Origin: Erythrophleum ivorense
Lineage: Eukaryota; Streptophyta; Magnoliopsida; Fabales; Fabaceae
Assembly (NCBI GenBank): GCA_026724425.1
Contig: JAIUCV010000008.1
Span: 26,950,477 to 27,014,476 of the forward strand
Direction: 5' to 3'
DNA: 64,000 nucleotides
The notes under the pieces are model-generated. The model saw only the letters and a list, made by a program, of their open reading frames with translations. It made no database searches and had not been told where the DNA came from. Made by a program: the position numbers and the translations under genes. Of the stretch, positions 23,334 through 33,200 are shown in pieces. Numbering within the stretch: position 1 is the stretch's first letter; each line of letters starts with the position of its first letter.

Positions 23334-23545
23334 TGTAAAGTCCCACATCGGATAGGAAGGTCTTGGGGCTAGTGCATATAAGTAGGGGCGAAGCTCCCCC
23401 TTTACGAGGCAACTTTTCCCGTGAGCTAAGCTGGAAGGGACAAAACCCCACTAAACCAGGAAGGCAGGGTCACAGACCCACGAACTAGGAAGGCAGGGGA
23501 TAATACCCGTGGAGTTCTGTGTGTGGAAAAAAAAGGGGGGTGGAT
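23334..23545 (+). repeat. TRIM unit 4 (type-1, no PBS spacer)
   Basis: The LTR is intact, but the PBS and most of the spacer are missing: GTGTGG runs straight into AAAAAAAAGGGGGGTGGAT and the next unit. Period 212. Confidence 0.8.
23340..23381 (+). promoter_or_regulatory. snRNA-type USE plus TATA in TRIM unit 4
   Basis: GTCCCACATCG (23,340-23,350) matches the plant snRNA upstream sequence element RTCCCACATCG exactly. TATAA follows at 23,377-23,381, leaving 26 bases between. That spacing is near the shorter, Pol III-type class of plant snRNA promoters. A TTTT run lies only about 30 bases past the TATA, which would stop Pol III almost at once. Transcriptional use is therefore inferred only. 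Confidence 0.5.
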
Positions 23546-23807
23546 TGTAAAGTCCCACATCAGATAGGAAAGTCTTGGGGCTAGTGCATATAAGTAGGGG
23601 CGAAGCTCTCCTTTCATGAGGTGCCTTTTCCTGTGAGCTAAGCGGGAGGAGACAAAACCCCACTGAACCAGGAAGGCAAGGTCACAGACCCACGAACCAG
23701 GAAGGCAGGGGACAATACCTCGTGGAGCTCTGTGTGTGGTGGTATCAGAGCTGCCCAAGCTACATGTGCAACTCGAGGATGGGCTGGCCCCAAAAAGGGG
23801 GGTAGAT
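23546..23807 (+). repeat. TRIM unit 5 (type-1)
   Basis: It starts TGTAAAGTCCCACATCAG, with CATATAAG and a perfect PBS TGGTATCAGAGC at 23,740-23,751. The purine tract abuts the next unit. Period 262. Confidence 0.8.
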
Positions 23808-24020
23808 TGTAAAGTCCCACGTTAGATAGGAAGGTCCTTGGGCTAGTGCATATAAGTGAAGGCGAAACTCCCCCTTCACGAGGCACCTTCTCCCGTGAGC
23901 TAAGCGGGAGGGGATAAAACCCCACTGAATTAGGAAGGCAGGGTCACAAACCCATGAACTGAGAAGGCAAGGGACAATAACCGTGGAGCTCTATGTGTGG
24001 AAAAAAAAGAGGGGGTGAAT
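23808..24020 (+). repeat. TRIM unit 6 (type-1, no PBS spacer)
   Basis: The upstream element is worn (GTCCCACGTTAG). It has the same short AAAAAAAAGAGGGGGTGAAT junction as unit 4 in place of the PBS spacer. Period 213. Units 5-6 together appear to repeat the unit 3-4 arrangement. Confidence 0.8.
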
Positions 24021-24280
24021 TGTAAGTCCCATATCAGATAAGAAGGTCCTAGGGCTAGTGCATATAAGTAAGGGCGAAGCTCCCCCTTCACAAGGTGCCT
24101 TTTCTCGTGACCTAAGTGGGAGGGGACAAAACCCCACTGAACCGGGAAGGCAAGGTCACAGACCCACGAACCGAGAAGGCAGGGGACAATACCTCGTGGA
24201 GCTCTGTGTGTGGTGGTATCAGAGCTGCCCTAGCTGCATGTGCAACTCGAGGACGGGTTGGCCCTAAAAGGGGGGTGGAT
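24021..24280 (+). repeat. TRIM unit 7 (type-1)
   Basis: It starts TGTAAGTCCCATATCAG and has a perfect PBS at 24,214-24,225. The spacer holds CTCGAGGACGGGTTGGCC and the purine tract AAAAGGGGGGTGGAT. Period 260. Confidence 0.8.
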
Positions 24281-24539
24281 TGTAAAGTCCCACATCGGAT
24301 AGGAAGGTCCTGCGGTTAGTGTATATAAGTGGGGGGAAGCTTCCCCTTCAAGAGCTACCTTTTCCTGTGAGCTAAGCGAGAGGGGCAAAACCCTATTGAA
24401 CTGGGAAGTTTGGGTCACAGATCGACGAACTGGGAAGGCAGGGGATAATACCTCATGGAGCTCTATGTGTGGTGGTATTAAAGCTACCCTAGCCGCATGT
24501 GCAACCTGATGATGGGTTAGCCCCAAAAGGGGGGTGCAT
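24281..24539 (+). repeat. TRIM unit 8 (type-1) with intact USE/TATA
   Basis: GTCCCACATCG is at 24,287-24,297 and TATATAA at 24,322-24,328. The PBS has decayed to TGGTATTAAAGC (24,473-24,484). Period 259. Confidence 0.8.
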
Positions 24540-24765
24540 TGTAAAGTCCCACATCGGACAGGAAGGTATTGAGGCTAGTGCATATAAGTGGGGGCGAAGG
24601 TCCCCCTTCATGAGGTGCCTTTTCCTGTGAGCTAAGCGGGAGGGGACAAAACCCCACTGAATCGGGAAGGCAAGGTTATAGACCCACGAATCAAGAAGGC
24701 AGGGGACAATACCATTGGAGGCTCTGTAAGTGTGTTGGTATCAGAGTGGAGCAGCGAAAGCGCAT
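24540..24765 (+). repeat. TRIM unit 9 (type-1) with intact USE/TATA
   Basis: GTCCCACATCG is at 24,546-24,556 and TATAA at 24,583-24,587. The PBS TGGTATCAGAGT (24,736-24,747) is followed by a different, shorter spacer (GGAGCAGCGAAAGCGC). Period 226. Confidence 0.8.
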
Positions 24766-24965
24766 TGTAAAGTCCCACATCGAATAGGAAGGTCCTAGGC
24801 TAAGGCCTTATAAGTGGGGGCAAAGCTCTCCCCACCAAAGGCGCTCTTTTCCTGTAAGCTAAATTGGAAGGGACAAATCTCAATGAAATGAGAAGGCAAG
24901 GTTGAAGACCCACGAACTGGGAAGGCGGGGACAATACCGTTGTAGGCTTTGTAAGTGTGTGCCTT
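24766..24965 (+). repeat. TRIM unit 10 (last direct unit)
   Basis: It starts TGTAAAGTCCCACATCG, is more diverged in the body and ends TTTGTAAGTGTGTG. After about 24,978 the units are inverted, so this is the direct/inverted junction. Confidence 0.75.
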
Positions 24966-24978
24966 CTTTCAAATTTTC

Positions 24979-25171
24979 CACATATAGAGCTCCACGAGGT
25001 ATTATCCCCTACCTTCCAGGTTCATGGGTTTGTGACCCTGCCTTCCTAGTTCAGTGGGGTTTTGTCCCCTCTCGCTTAGCTCACAGGAAAAGGTGCTTCA
25101 TGAAGGGGAAGCTTCGCCCCCACTTATATGCACTTGCCCCAAGACCTTCCTATCTGATGTGGGACTTTACA
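24979..25171 (-). repeat. TRIM unit 11 (type-1, inverted)
   Basis: On the minus strand it starts at 25,171 with TGTAAAGTCCCACATCAG and ends GAGCTCTATATGTGG. The purine tract and spacer lie to its right at 25,172-25,227. Confidence 0.8.
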
Positions 25172-25433
25172 ATCCACCCCCCCTTTTGGGGCCAACCCAT
25201 CCTCGAGTTGCACATGCAGCTAGGGCAGCTCTGATACCACCACACACAGAGCTCCACGAGGTGTTGTCCCCTGCCTTCCCAGTTCATGGGTCTATGACCT
25301 TGCCTTTCTGATTTAGTAGGGTTTTGTCCCCTCCCATTTAGCTCACAGGAAAAGGTGCCTCGTGAAGGGGGAGCTTTGACCCCACTTATATGCACTAGCC
25401 CCAGGACCTTCTTATTCGATTTGGGACTTTACA
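25172..25433 (-). repeat. TRIM unit 12 (type-1, inverted) with PBS spacer
   Basis: On the minus strand the LTR runs 25,433 to about 25,242. It is followed by the PBS (TGGTATCAGAGC, 25,239 down to 25,228) and a spacer with a purine tract that meets unit 11. Confidence 0.8.
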
Positions 25434-25434
25434 A

Positions 25435-25555
25435 TAACACATACAGAACCCTCACGAGTATTGTCTCCCAGTTGCAGGTTTTATGAATCGCGCTCCTTGG
25501 GTGTTTGTCCCTTCCTGAGAGATAGCTTGTCCCATTAGCTCTCAAGAAAAGCATG
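25435..25555 (-). repeat. Truncated type-2 TRIM LTR (inverted)
   Basis: It matches the 3' part of unit 2 in reverse (CACATACAGA...CTCACGAGTATTG, CTCCTTGGGTGTT) and breaks off inside GCTCTCAAGAAAAGC, just where the 126-bp satellite begins. Confidence 0.75.
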
Positions 25556-25560
25556 CTCCG

Positions 25561-26330
25561 TGGTATCAGAGTTATGCAGTGGAGTATTGGCCAGCGTAGG
25601 ACCTTTAACTTGATCACTAGAATTGTCCTCTCTTGAGGTTCAAGGGTCTTACACCCAGCCTTCCCTCAAGGGAGAAGTGTGCTCCGTGGTATCAAAGTTA
25701 CACAGCGGAGTATTGGCTAGCGTAGGACCTTTAACCAGATCACTAGAATTGTCTTCTCCCAAGGTTTGAGGGTTTTACACCCAGCCTTCCCTCAAGGGAG
25801 AAGCGCGCTCCGTGGTATTAGAGTTACACAGTGGAGTATTGGCCAGCGTAGGACTTTTAACTAGATCGCTGGAATTGTCTTCTCCCAAGGTTTGAGGGTC
25901 TTACACCCAGCCTTCCCTTAAGGGAGAAGTGCGCTCCATGGTATCAGAGTTACACAACAGAGTATTGGCCAGCGTAGGACCTTTAATCAGATCGCTGGAA
26001 TTGTCCTCTCCCGAGGTTTGAGGGTCTTACACCCAGCCTTCCCTCAAGGGAAAAGCGCGCTTTGTGGTATCAGAGTTACGTAGTAGCGTATTGGCCAGTG
26101 CAGGACCTTTAACCAGATCGCTAAAATTATCCTCTCCCAAGGTTCAAGGGTCTTACACCCAGCCTTCCCTCAAGGGAGAAGCGTGCTCTGTGGTATCAGA
26201 GTTACGCTGTCGAGTATTGGCTAGCACAGAACCTTTAACCAAATCGCTGGAATTGTCCTCTCCCAAGGTTCAAGGGTTTTACATCCAGCCTTCCCTCAAG
26301 GGAGAAGCGCGCTCCATGGTATCAAAGTGG
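25561..26330 (+). repeat. 126-bp tandem satellite, six full units plus a partial
   Basis: Units begin with TGGTATCAGAGTT-type sequence at 25,561, 25,687, 25,813, 25,939, 26,065, 26,191 and 26,317: seven starts exactly 126 bases apart with no net length change. Each has CAGCGTAGGACCTTTAA, TTACACCCAGCCTTCCC and TCAAGGGAGAAG. 126 is a multiple of three, so a 42-residue repeat peptide is readable in the last two units. In-frame stops occur in earlier ones, so I do not call it coding. Confidence 0.88.
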
Positions 26331-26338
26331 TACAGTGG

Positions 26339-26427
26339 AAGTGTGGTGGTATCAGAGCTGCCCTAGTCACATTGCAACCCGAGGACGGGTTAGCCCCAAA
26401 AGGGGGTGGATTATAAAGTCCCACATA
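26339..26427 (+). repeat. Orphan TRIM PBS spacer and LTR start (type-1)
   Basis: It has TGGTATCAGAGC (26,347-26,358), the spacer with CCCGAGGACGGG, a purine tract AAAAGGGGGTGGAT and the first bases of a type-1 LTR (TATAAAGTCCCACATA). The LTR breaks at CACATA and joins the inverted terminal unit, whose own end also reads CACATACAGA, so the join has microhomology. Confidence 0.75.
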
Positions 26428-26614
26428 CAGAGCCCTCACGAGTATTGTCCCTTGGTCGCAGGTTCTGTGAACTGCACTCCTTGGGTGTTTTTCCCTTCCT
26501 GAGAGATGGATTCTCCCATTAGCTCTCAGGAAAAGTGCACTCGTGAGGGGGAGGATTCTCCCCACTTATATTGGCTAGCCATAGGCCCCTTCTAGTTGAT
26601 GTGAGACTTTTACA
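26424..26614 (-). repeat. Right terminal TRIM unit (type-2, inverted)
   Basis: On the minus strand it starts TGTAAAAGTCTCACATCAAC at 26,614, with ATATAAG and GGGGAGAATCCTCCCCC as in unit 2. It is followed directly by TTATG, the right target duplication. The outer end is thus an LTR 5' end, opposed to unit 1. Confidence 0.82.
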
Positions 26615-26619
26615 TTATG

Positions 26620-27944
26620 GATGGCAATTGATGAAATTCTTAGTTGTATATGACCTATGATGTTATGAGCATGTATAATTATGTTAATGTATTGTGCATA
26701 AATGAGAGTTAGGGTTCTATGTATGGAAATACTCATTTTGGTCATGAAATGACAATTTTGCATTATGGAATTTCATGTATGAATGGAAGTGGAATGGCTA
26801 AATTGAGATGTATAAGATTTGAAATCATTTGGGCAGTTCACACAAGTCTTAATTATGCTTTTAGACTTTCCCAAGAGGTGCCAAACCCTAAGGAAAGCCA
26901 TTTGGACATTTTGGTATCCCATATGGAGCCAAAATTGATCATAATAGAATCCATGTCACTTTTGTCCAAATGAGCTCTTCTTGATCTGAGATTTGGTATG
27001 TGATTAGAACTTGTTGAGAGCTCTTTGATAAGCTAAAGAACAGAATTTTCAGAAGTCTAGAGAATATTTGATGAATTTTTAAAGTTGAAAAATTTGTTAG
27101 TTTTGGTCATGTCACTAGTCATACTGGTCTGAAAATGAAATCTGTCACACAGGGCTCAAATGATGTCCAATTGTCATGAAATTTTATACAAAGAAATTAG
27201 ACATTCCCAGTGCCTTGTGACAACTAGAAGCTCCTCATTTGGATGTCTAAAGAGGGAGATATGAATTTTCAAGGAATCTATCTAGTATTAGGAACTCTAG
27301 CCGACCTCAGTTACTGTTTAATTGAGTTTCAAGGTCTGGGAGTGCTTGAACCAGTTTGGATTATTTTTTTGCTCTATCTAACATCCACATCTTTCTAAAT
27401 TAGTATCATTTACATGGATTATATTTTTTTGGAATTAATTGGGTATTTTTGAAGTTTGCTGCAGAATTCTATGATAGCACTAGTGGACAGCCTGACCTTT
27501 GAACATTATTAAATGTCAAACATCCTCTATGATGGGTGTTATGGTTTGGATATATTTTTAACATAAAGTAGACATGTTTAGATTTCTAGAATGGCTAAGA
27601 ATGTATGATTTTGATTTTTCTAGAATTAGTTATGATTTTTCAAAATTTGTGACAAAAAAGAGGAAAATCTGGCCGAAAATATACACATGTATTTTATGCT
27701 TCCCTTTGAGTTCCATGAGATATAATCCACTTTTAATAATGAAAATGATTTTTATTCATATAATTAAATATAAAAATGTGGTGTATAAGCTCATATGGTT
27801 CACGTGACACCGAATAAAATTTTTATACGTGATGCAACACTAAGAATTATATTATTTAATGCTATTTTTCCTTGCCTCTTTGTGAGTTGCTTGATATGAG
27901 GCATAGAGATAGTATGAAATGAGCTAAGAAATTATGGTGTTACA
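26620..27944 (+). mobile_element. Solo LTR-A, segment 2 of 2
   Basis: This is the 3' part of the copy begun at 20,185. It has the normal LTR-A order from the block after the inverted motif to GGTGTTACA at 27,944, then TGCTA. The blocks match those after about 58,000 in the copy at 55,622-59,304. Confidence 0.87.
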
Positions 27945-27949
27945 TGCTA

Positions 27950-28382
27950 TCCCTTGCATGAATGTGTTAATGTGGCTGAAGTGAATCAACATGGAGAATG
28001 GATGAATGATTAAGTGTAAGTGTGTTCAAGTGAGGGGACGGAAGGACTTGAGTTCATGAAGGTGCATGCATGCCACATGGAGCCTTGTGTGTTATTATGT
28101 AAGCTACTCTGCCATGTTCTAAACTTCCTCTTCTCCCTAATATTTAAATTCAAATGCCCAAATTTTGCATAAAAGCAAAGGAAGAAATGAAGTAGGAGGA
28201 TTCACAAAAATTCATTTAAATGGATTTGTGCCTTAAAATCAATCATTTTACAGTTTAATTCCTAAAGTACAAAAATGGCTACTAAAATAAATTATCCACA
28301 TAAGTAAATCCCTAAAGTCATATTTAATCATTAAAATGCTTAAGTTAAAGAGAATAAAATATATAAGAAGTCATAGTTATCA
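27950..28382 (-). mobile_element. Solo LTR-C, segment 3 of 3 (5' end)
   Basis: It contains AATGGCTACTAAAATAAA, CCCTAAAGTCATATTT and AGAGAATAAAATATATAAG, which match the reverse complement of 51,690-51,830. It ends GTTATCA at 28,382, followed by the ATAGG duplication. This is the anchor that ties the two LTR-C copies together. Confidence 0.75.
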
Positions 28383-28387
28383 ATAGG

Positions 28388-30226
28388 TAAGTAACCTTTA
28401 GTAGTCATTAGTAGTTCAACTCTTTGGGTATCTGATTTGTTGTTAGAAATGATGATAACTATGCTTATCTTAGGCTTAGTGTGCATTTGGATCATGATGG
28501 TAGCTAGAAAAAGAGTAATTGGCTTCATTGAGGTAACCGAGGGTTAATTTTCTAATTCCATGTATATACTTATTTTAATCTGATATGGCTGTACATGTAT
28601 GATTTTGAAATACTAAATGATTTATTGGATACTTGAATTATGTTATGATTGGATCTTATGAGTCCATAGTGGAGTTGTGATGTGATTGCCACCCATGCAT
28701 TGTGCTTTGATTAGGCATCAGGTTGTGATCTGACCCCTAAATGCACCGAGCTCAGGTTGTACTCATTAGGGGAGTAGGTGTCGTGGAAGGGCCTCTCTCA
28801 GTGTTATTAGCCTTTAACATGTTTGATGTGATTGCTGGTATAGGACAATAATCACTTGTAGCTCAACTAGTTCATTTGTTAATTGAATTGATGATTCTGG
28901 TATTGAATGATATGAAAATGCATTATGTTGATTAGTTTGCACATATATATGTAATTTGCTTCTTGTTATTGAGATTGTATATCTCACCCCAGTTGTGGGC
29001 TAACATTTTCAAAAACTAGACTCTTAGTGGCAAGGAAAAATTAATGGAAGCATAATGTATGGTTTGGTAGCACATAGGTTTGAAAACCTTGTCAAATTGG
29101 GTTTGTGTAACAACATATTAGTTTTTATGTATTTGCTACATTGCATCATGAATTGCCAAGTAGAAGGACTAGTTATATAATATAATTACCAAGGAATCAA
29201 ACATTGTGATTGCATCTGACTAATACTTGTTGAATGACTTGATGTTGTGTAACAATTAAGCTTAGTCCTATGTATCTTATTGTTGAAATGCTTTTGTTGT
29301 CATGGGAGGGGAATTAACTTATATGAAATTAAGTTTTGATTGCTTTTATGCAATCCAAGACCCTAAGACAATAAAAATTAGTGAATCATGACATAATAGG
29401 AGTAGGGAGGTCAAGAAAACCATGGATGTTAGCCACCTAGATCCTAGAATCCATTTAGGACTAGTGGGAATTGATTAGAGATCATAAAAATGAGAGTCTA
29501 GATGCAAGATGGAGTTAAGCCATGGCCAAAACACCTTGAGTCATAGCCAATAGTCAGTCAGAGGAGATAAGCACTACGGTGTGAGATATCCTACCACGGT
29601 GTAAGACAAAAATTTCACCCAGGGAGAGTAATAGAATCCAACTTCATCGCGGGACAGGTAGTTCCACTATGGCTCAGTTCAAATAAATTGGGTGGAGAGT
29701 TCCAGGAGGCGTACTTGTTGTGGCGCTACATAGGCTTGCTGCAGCGAGGCTCCAACCCATCATGGTGAGAATTGCGAAAATGTGAACAGTAGATTCCTAG
29801 GAGTACTTCGCCTCCATGTAGAAACCTAAGTTGCAGTGCAAGGTGCGAAATTTTAGTTTTGAGTTCTAGTAGCCACTTACACTGTGGCGCAGATATACCA
29901 AGTTACGGCTGGAGTCTCTAAACTTAGTTTTTAGGTTCTAGTAACTGACTTAGCCATGGTGAAAAAGGTCCAAGTTAGGGCGAAGGTTCCCGAACTCTTA
30001 TTTTTGACTTAGAAACCTTGAGTTTCACTATGTTAAGATTATGTAATGACTTGGGGTCATTATAACGGAATTTTGTGAATTGGAAATCAGTAGTAACATG
30101 TGTCAAAGGTTCAAATTTTCTCATTTTTCCCAATTTAATTAATTGTAATGATTTTAGACTTTGATTTACAATAATTAATCATATAATTAAGCCTAATTAT
30201 GATAATTAAGAATTAGGATTGTTATA
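28388..30226 (+). mobile_element. LTR-B host copy, segment 2 of 2
   Basis: It resumes the LTR-B broken at 14,947: GGTAAGTAACCTTTAGTAG aligns with the point where the complete LTR-B continues. It has GAGTCCATAGTGGAG, the inverted motif GAGATTGTATATCTCACCCC (28,971-28,990) and a worn version of the CpG motif cluster (about 29,560-29,980). It ends GGATTGTTATA at about 30,226, where a complete copy has GGGTCGTCACA. It is older than the solo LTR-B nested inside it. Confidence 0.75.
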
Positions 30227-33200
30227 GTTTTTCTATTCCCCTTGCTTAACTCTATTTACTTTTCTTAGTGACTAGGCTTTTTTAAGCTTCTTTCTACCAG
30301 AGAATTAACATTGCTAGCTTGCTATATATGATTCTCTTTCTCTGTGTTATTTATACAAAGCATTGACTTGTTCTTGTTGCAAGAGAGACTAACCTCTAAT
30401 ACTAAAACATATCATATTAACTTTGGCCTATTCCTTGGGAAAGCTTACTATTTCATATCTGATTGGTCATAACTTAATTCATAAGGGTTGAACTTTCTTG
30501 CTTAGTGGACTTACTTGCATATGCAATTAGAGATATCTTATTATACTAAATTGCCATATTGTCTTCTAATGGCTTTTTGCAATATATCTTTATCTTTCTT
30601 TATTCATTGCAAGCCATCAAAGATTTCTACTTGCTTACTTATTTAAGTGTTCAGTCCATTATTTATCCTTACCTTCTTTTTTACTAGCTCATATGATAAT
30701 CAAGATTTATATCTCTTTCTATCATAGGCCTTATATTTCAATCACTTACTGGGATCATAGCTTCTTTAAGGAGCTTATATTCTTAAATGTCTTAGTTTCT
30801 TTACTCACTATTATACTTGCCTTTTTTGGCCTGATTTTTTCTTTACTCTCTTTATTTACTTCAGAGTGATCATCATTCAGTTTCTCAATTTGATAACTAT
30901 TATCATAGCTCTTACTTTTCATGCTAGCATTAAAGAGTGACTACCATTGACTAATACTATATTCATGTGGGATACTAACTTCTCATATCCTCAACTACTA
31001 AAGACATAGTCTACCACTTACCATATCATAAAGAATTGCATCTGACCCTTTTCTAATACATAACTATAGAATAAAGGGATTTCTCTCTCTCTTGGTCAGG
31101 CTTAATAATTGTCGTATAGTGGTACATCTAATTATAACTCTAAAAAGATATTACTTGCTTTCCTTATCCCATATTCTATGTTTATCTATCGAAGAAGTCT
31201 AGTCAATGGCCTGGCCGCTTGAGTTTAGCCCTAATATTTCTATGGTAATAGTCTACCAAACCTAGGAAGTCTTTAGTCTTTAAGATGAAAACTGTCTAAA
31301 ACTGTACTGGTCTTTAAGACTAAACTTATATGTAAAAACTATCCTAGGCCATTAGCTCCTAAGAGAACTACTATATTATAACTAGGGACCCTCTATAACT
31401 TTATGGGATCTACGACGATCCCTAAGTCTATTGTGCCCTCTCAGAGCCCTATTAGGGTCTACTACAACCCGCTATACTATGCTAAGATCTACTATGATCC
31501 ATCTCTAGGAGGTTTTAAAGCCTAAGATCATTGTATATGTAAATAACATGTATGCTCACTAAGTTTGCCCACTATTACTCATAATTTCTAAGGCTAAACT
31601 CAGATGTTTGCTACGCTCTTCATTTGAAGTGGGTTCTGTATCATTCGCTTCTTTGTCGATCCCTAGTAATGATACTTAGGAGTTTTTGGCTTTTACTCAC
31701 TACTCCTTATGGGATTATCGGGTTCCTACTTCTAGCCTTTTCATCATGCTTTCTTTCTTTAGTCTCACTAGCTTGCATTACTTTACTTTCTTTGATTGAT
31801 ATGCAAACTAGGCTTACACTTTACATATCTTCATTCTGTCCTTTCTCTCTTATCCTACAATTTCTAACTATGCCCATGTTCTTCATTCAAGTGCTTTTAG
31901 CAATAGGGCATCTCACACATTAAGTGTGCTTAACATCTCTCACAGGATAGGTATTGTATATTAGTCCCTTTTAATTTCATTCAATTTTATCATAAGGGAC
32001 TCATACTACATATGCTGAACTCATACTACTTAGTTTTTTTTTTAATGCTACAAGCACATTTCTTTTACATCATTCTATATTGGGGATTCATTCTTAATAC
32101 CTTTTTCTTATAGGTCTAGCATTATTAGAATCGCTTAACTTCTTTTTCTTTTACTTATCCTTTAACTTAATTAACTAGAATACTCTTTGATTATTGGGTA
32201 CTCTTTATGGTTGATGCCATTATTTGCTATGCCCTTAAGTTACATTACTATTAAGTTAGCCATACTCAATATCCTGTAACCATCATTACAAGAAAATTAT
32301 AACATTAATCACTAATACATATGTGCATCATGACCAAACTCAAGCCACTATCATAAGTATATTATAAGTTTCCCAACAATCTAAAGTACCCTTATGTTAC
32401 TTCTTTATATCTTTCTTTGTATCATATGGCACTCGGGAAAGAAAGGAAACTCTTCCTTTAATCTCTTACATAATTTACTGTTCTATCTTGATGTCATTTT
32501 ATATTGCCTAATTATCTCTACGTATGGCATTACGTCATATCTTATGAACAACTACACCAAGGATAACAGTGCTTTCTAATACACTTATTTGTGTTACCTT
32601 TTTATTTATTCTCAATTTATTATATCCTCGACTCTGACATTGTCACATGTTTTCTGGGTTCACCTTTTCTTACTTCCTTTCTATAAAAATTGAATAGGTC
32701 TAATTCATTTTATTCTCATCCTCTTGGAAAAAGCTTATTTCATGTGAACCTTAAGGCTTGTCTTCCTTAAAACTCTTGAGATTATACAGCTATATTTTTC
32801 TATGTCTTTGAACTCACCACTTAGGTAACATTCAACTTTTTTTTTCTAGCTTCCCTAGGAGCACTAAGGCACTAGTTGCTTGCTTTAGCTTTTCTCTACA
32901 TTCTGATCAAGAACTAGGTTCTCTTTTTGCTTAGATTTTCTAATTTCATTTTTAAGAGCATAGTTTACTAATTTTAGGGTTTGACTAGTGCTTTAGTGCT
33001 TCAGTGTACTTTCATGTGGAGCATAAATTGAGGATATTCCCTAGGGTTTGAGGATATCCTTAATGTCCTTAACTGGAGCATAGATTTTCTACTTTCATGT
33101 ACTCTTACTACTTTACCCAATTTAGTTCACATATCCTCAATGTCCTAAATCTACTTTACCGACCACTTTATGCTCCACTTAGTGCTCTTGCTACTCGTGT

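Larger units (their letters stand above)
22553..26614. mobile_element. TRIM-like composite element with inverted ends and TTATG target duplication
   Basis: A GC-richer block of 4,062 bases starts TGTAAAGTCCCATATC and ends with the reverse complement of TGTAAAAGTCTCACATC. TTATG flanks it exactly (22,548-22,552 and 26,615-26,619), and the LTR-A sequence rejoins across it. Inside are ten plus-strand LTR-like units, two minus units, a truncated second-type unit, a 126-bp satellite and a final minus second-type unit. Each roughly 190-bp LTR is followed by TGGTATCAGAGC, about 40 bases of spacer and a purine tract (AAAAGGGGGGTGGAT) that abuts the next LTR. This is the layout of terminal-repeat retrotransposons in miniature, with a very short internal region and no coding capacity. 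Related plant repeats with a purine tract next to a TCCCACATCGG-type LTR start are known. Confidence 0.82.

Noticed and set aside
23740..23751. TGGTATCAGAGC motifs as possible tRNA gene remains
   Set aside because: The motif is the complement of the initiator tRNA 3' end, used as a primer-binding site. No tRNA cloverleaf is present around it.
23426..25395. Several overlapping open frames of 70-110 codons on both strands with similar peptides
   Set aside because: The similarity comes from the tandem TRIM units themselves. The frames cross LTR and primer-binding sequence and show no protein features.
26064..26366. 100-codon frame with a 42-residue peptide repeat
   Set aside because: It begins at GTG inside the 126-bp satellite. 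The same frame has stops in other units, so it follows from a unit length divisible by three.
22553..26614. CRISPR-like array, because of regular repeats
   Set aside because: Repeat units are 126 and about 260 bases, with no short repeat/unique spacer pattern, in a plant context with LTR features.
31624..31923. 99-codon hydrophobic frame resembling a membrane protein
   Set aside because: T-rich DNA gives Leu/Phe/Ser-rich translations by default. There is no start context, neighbour or motif support.
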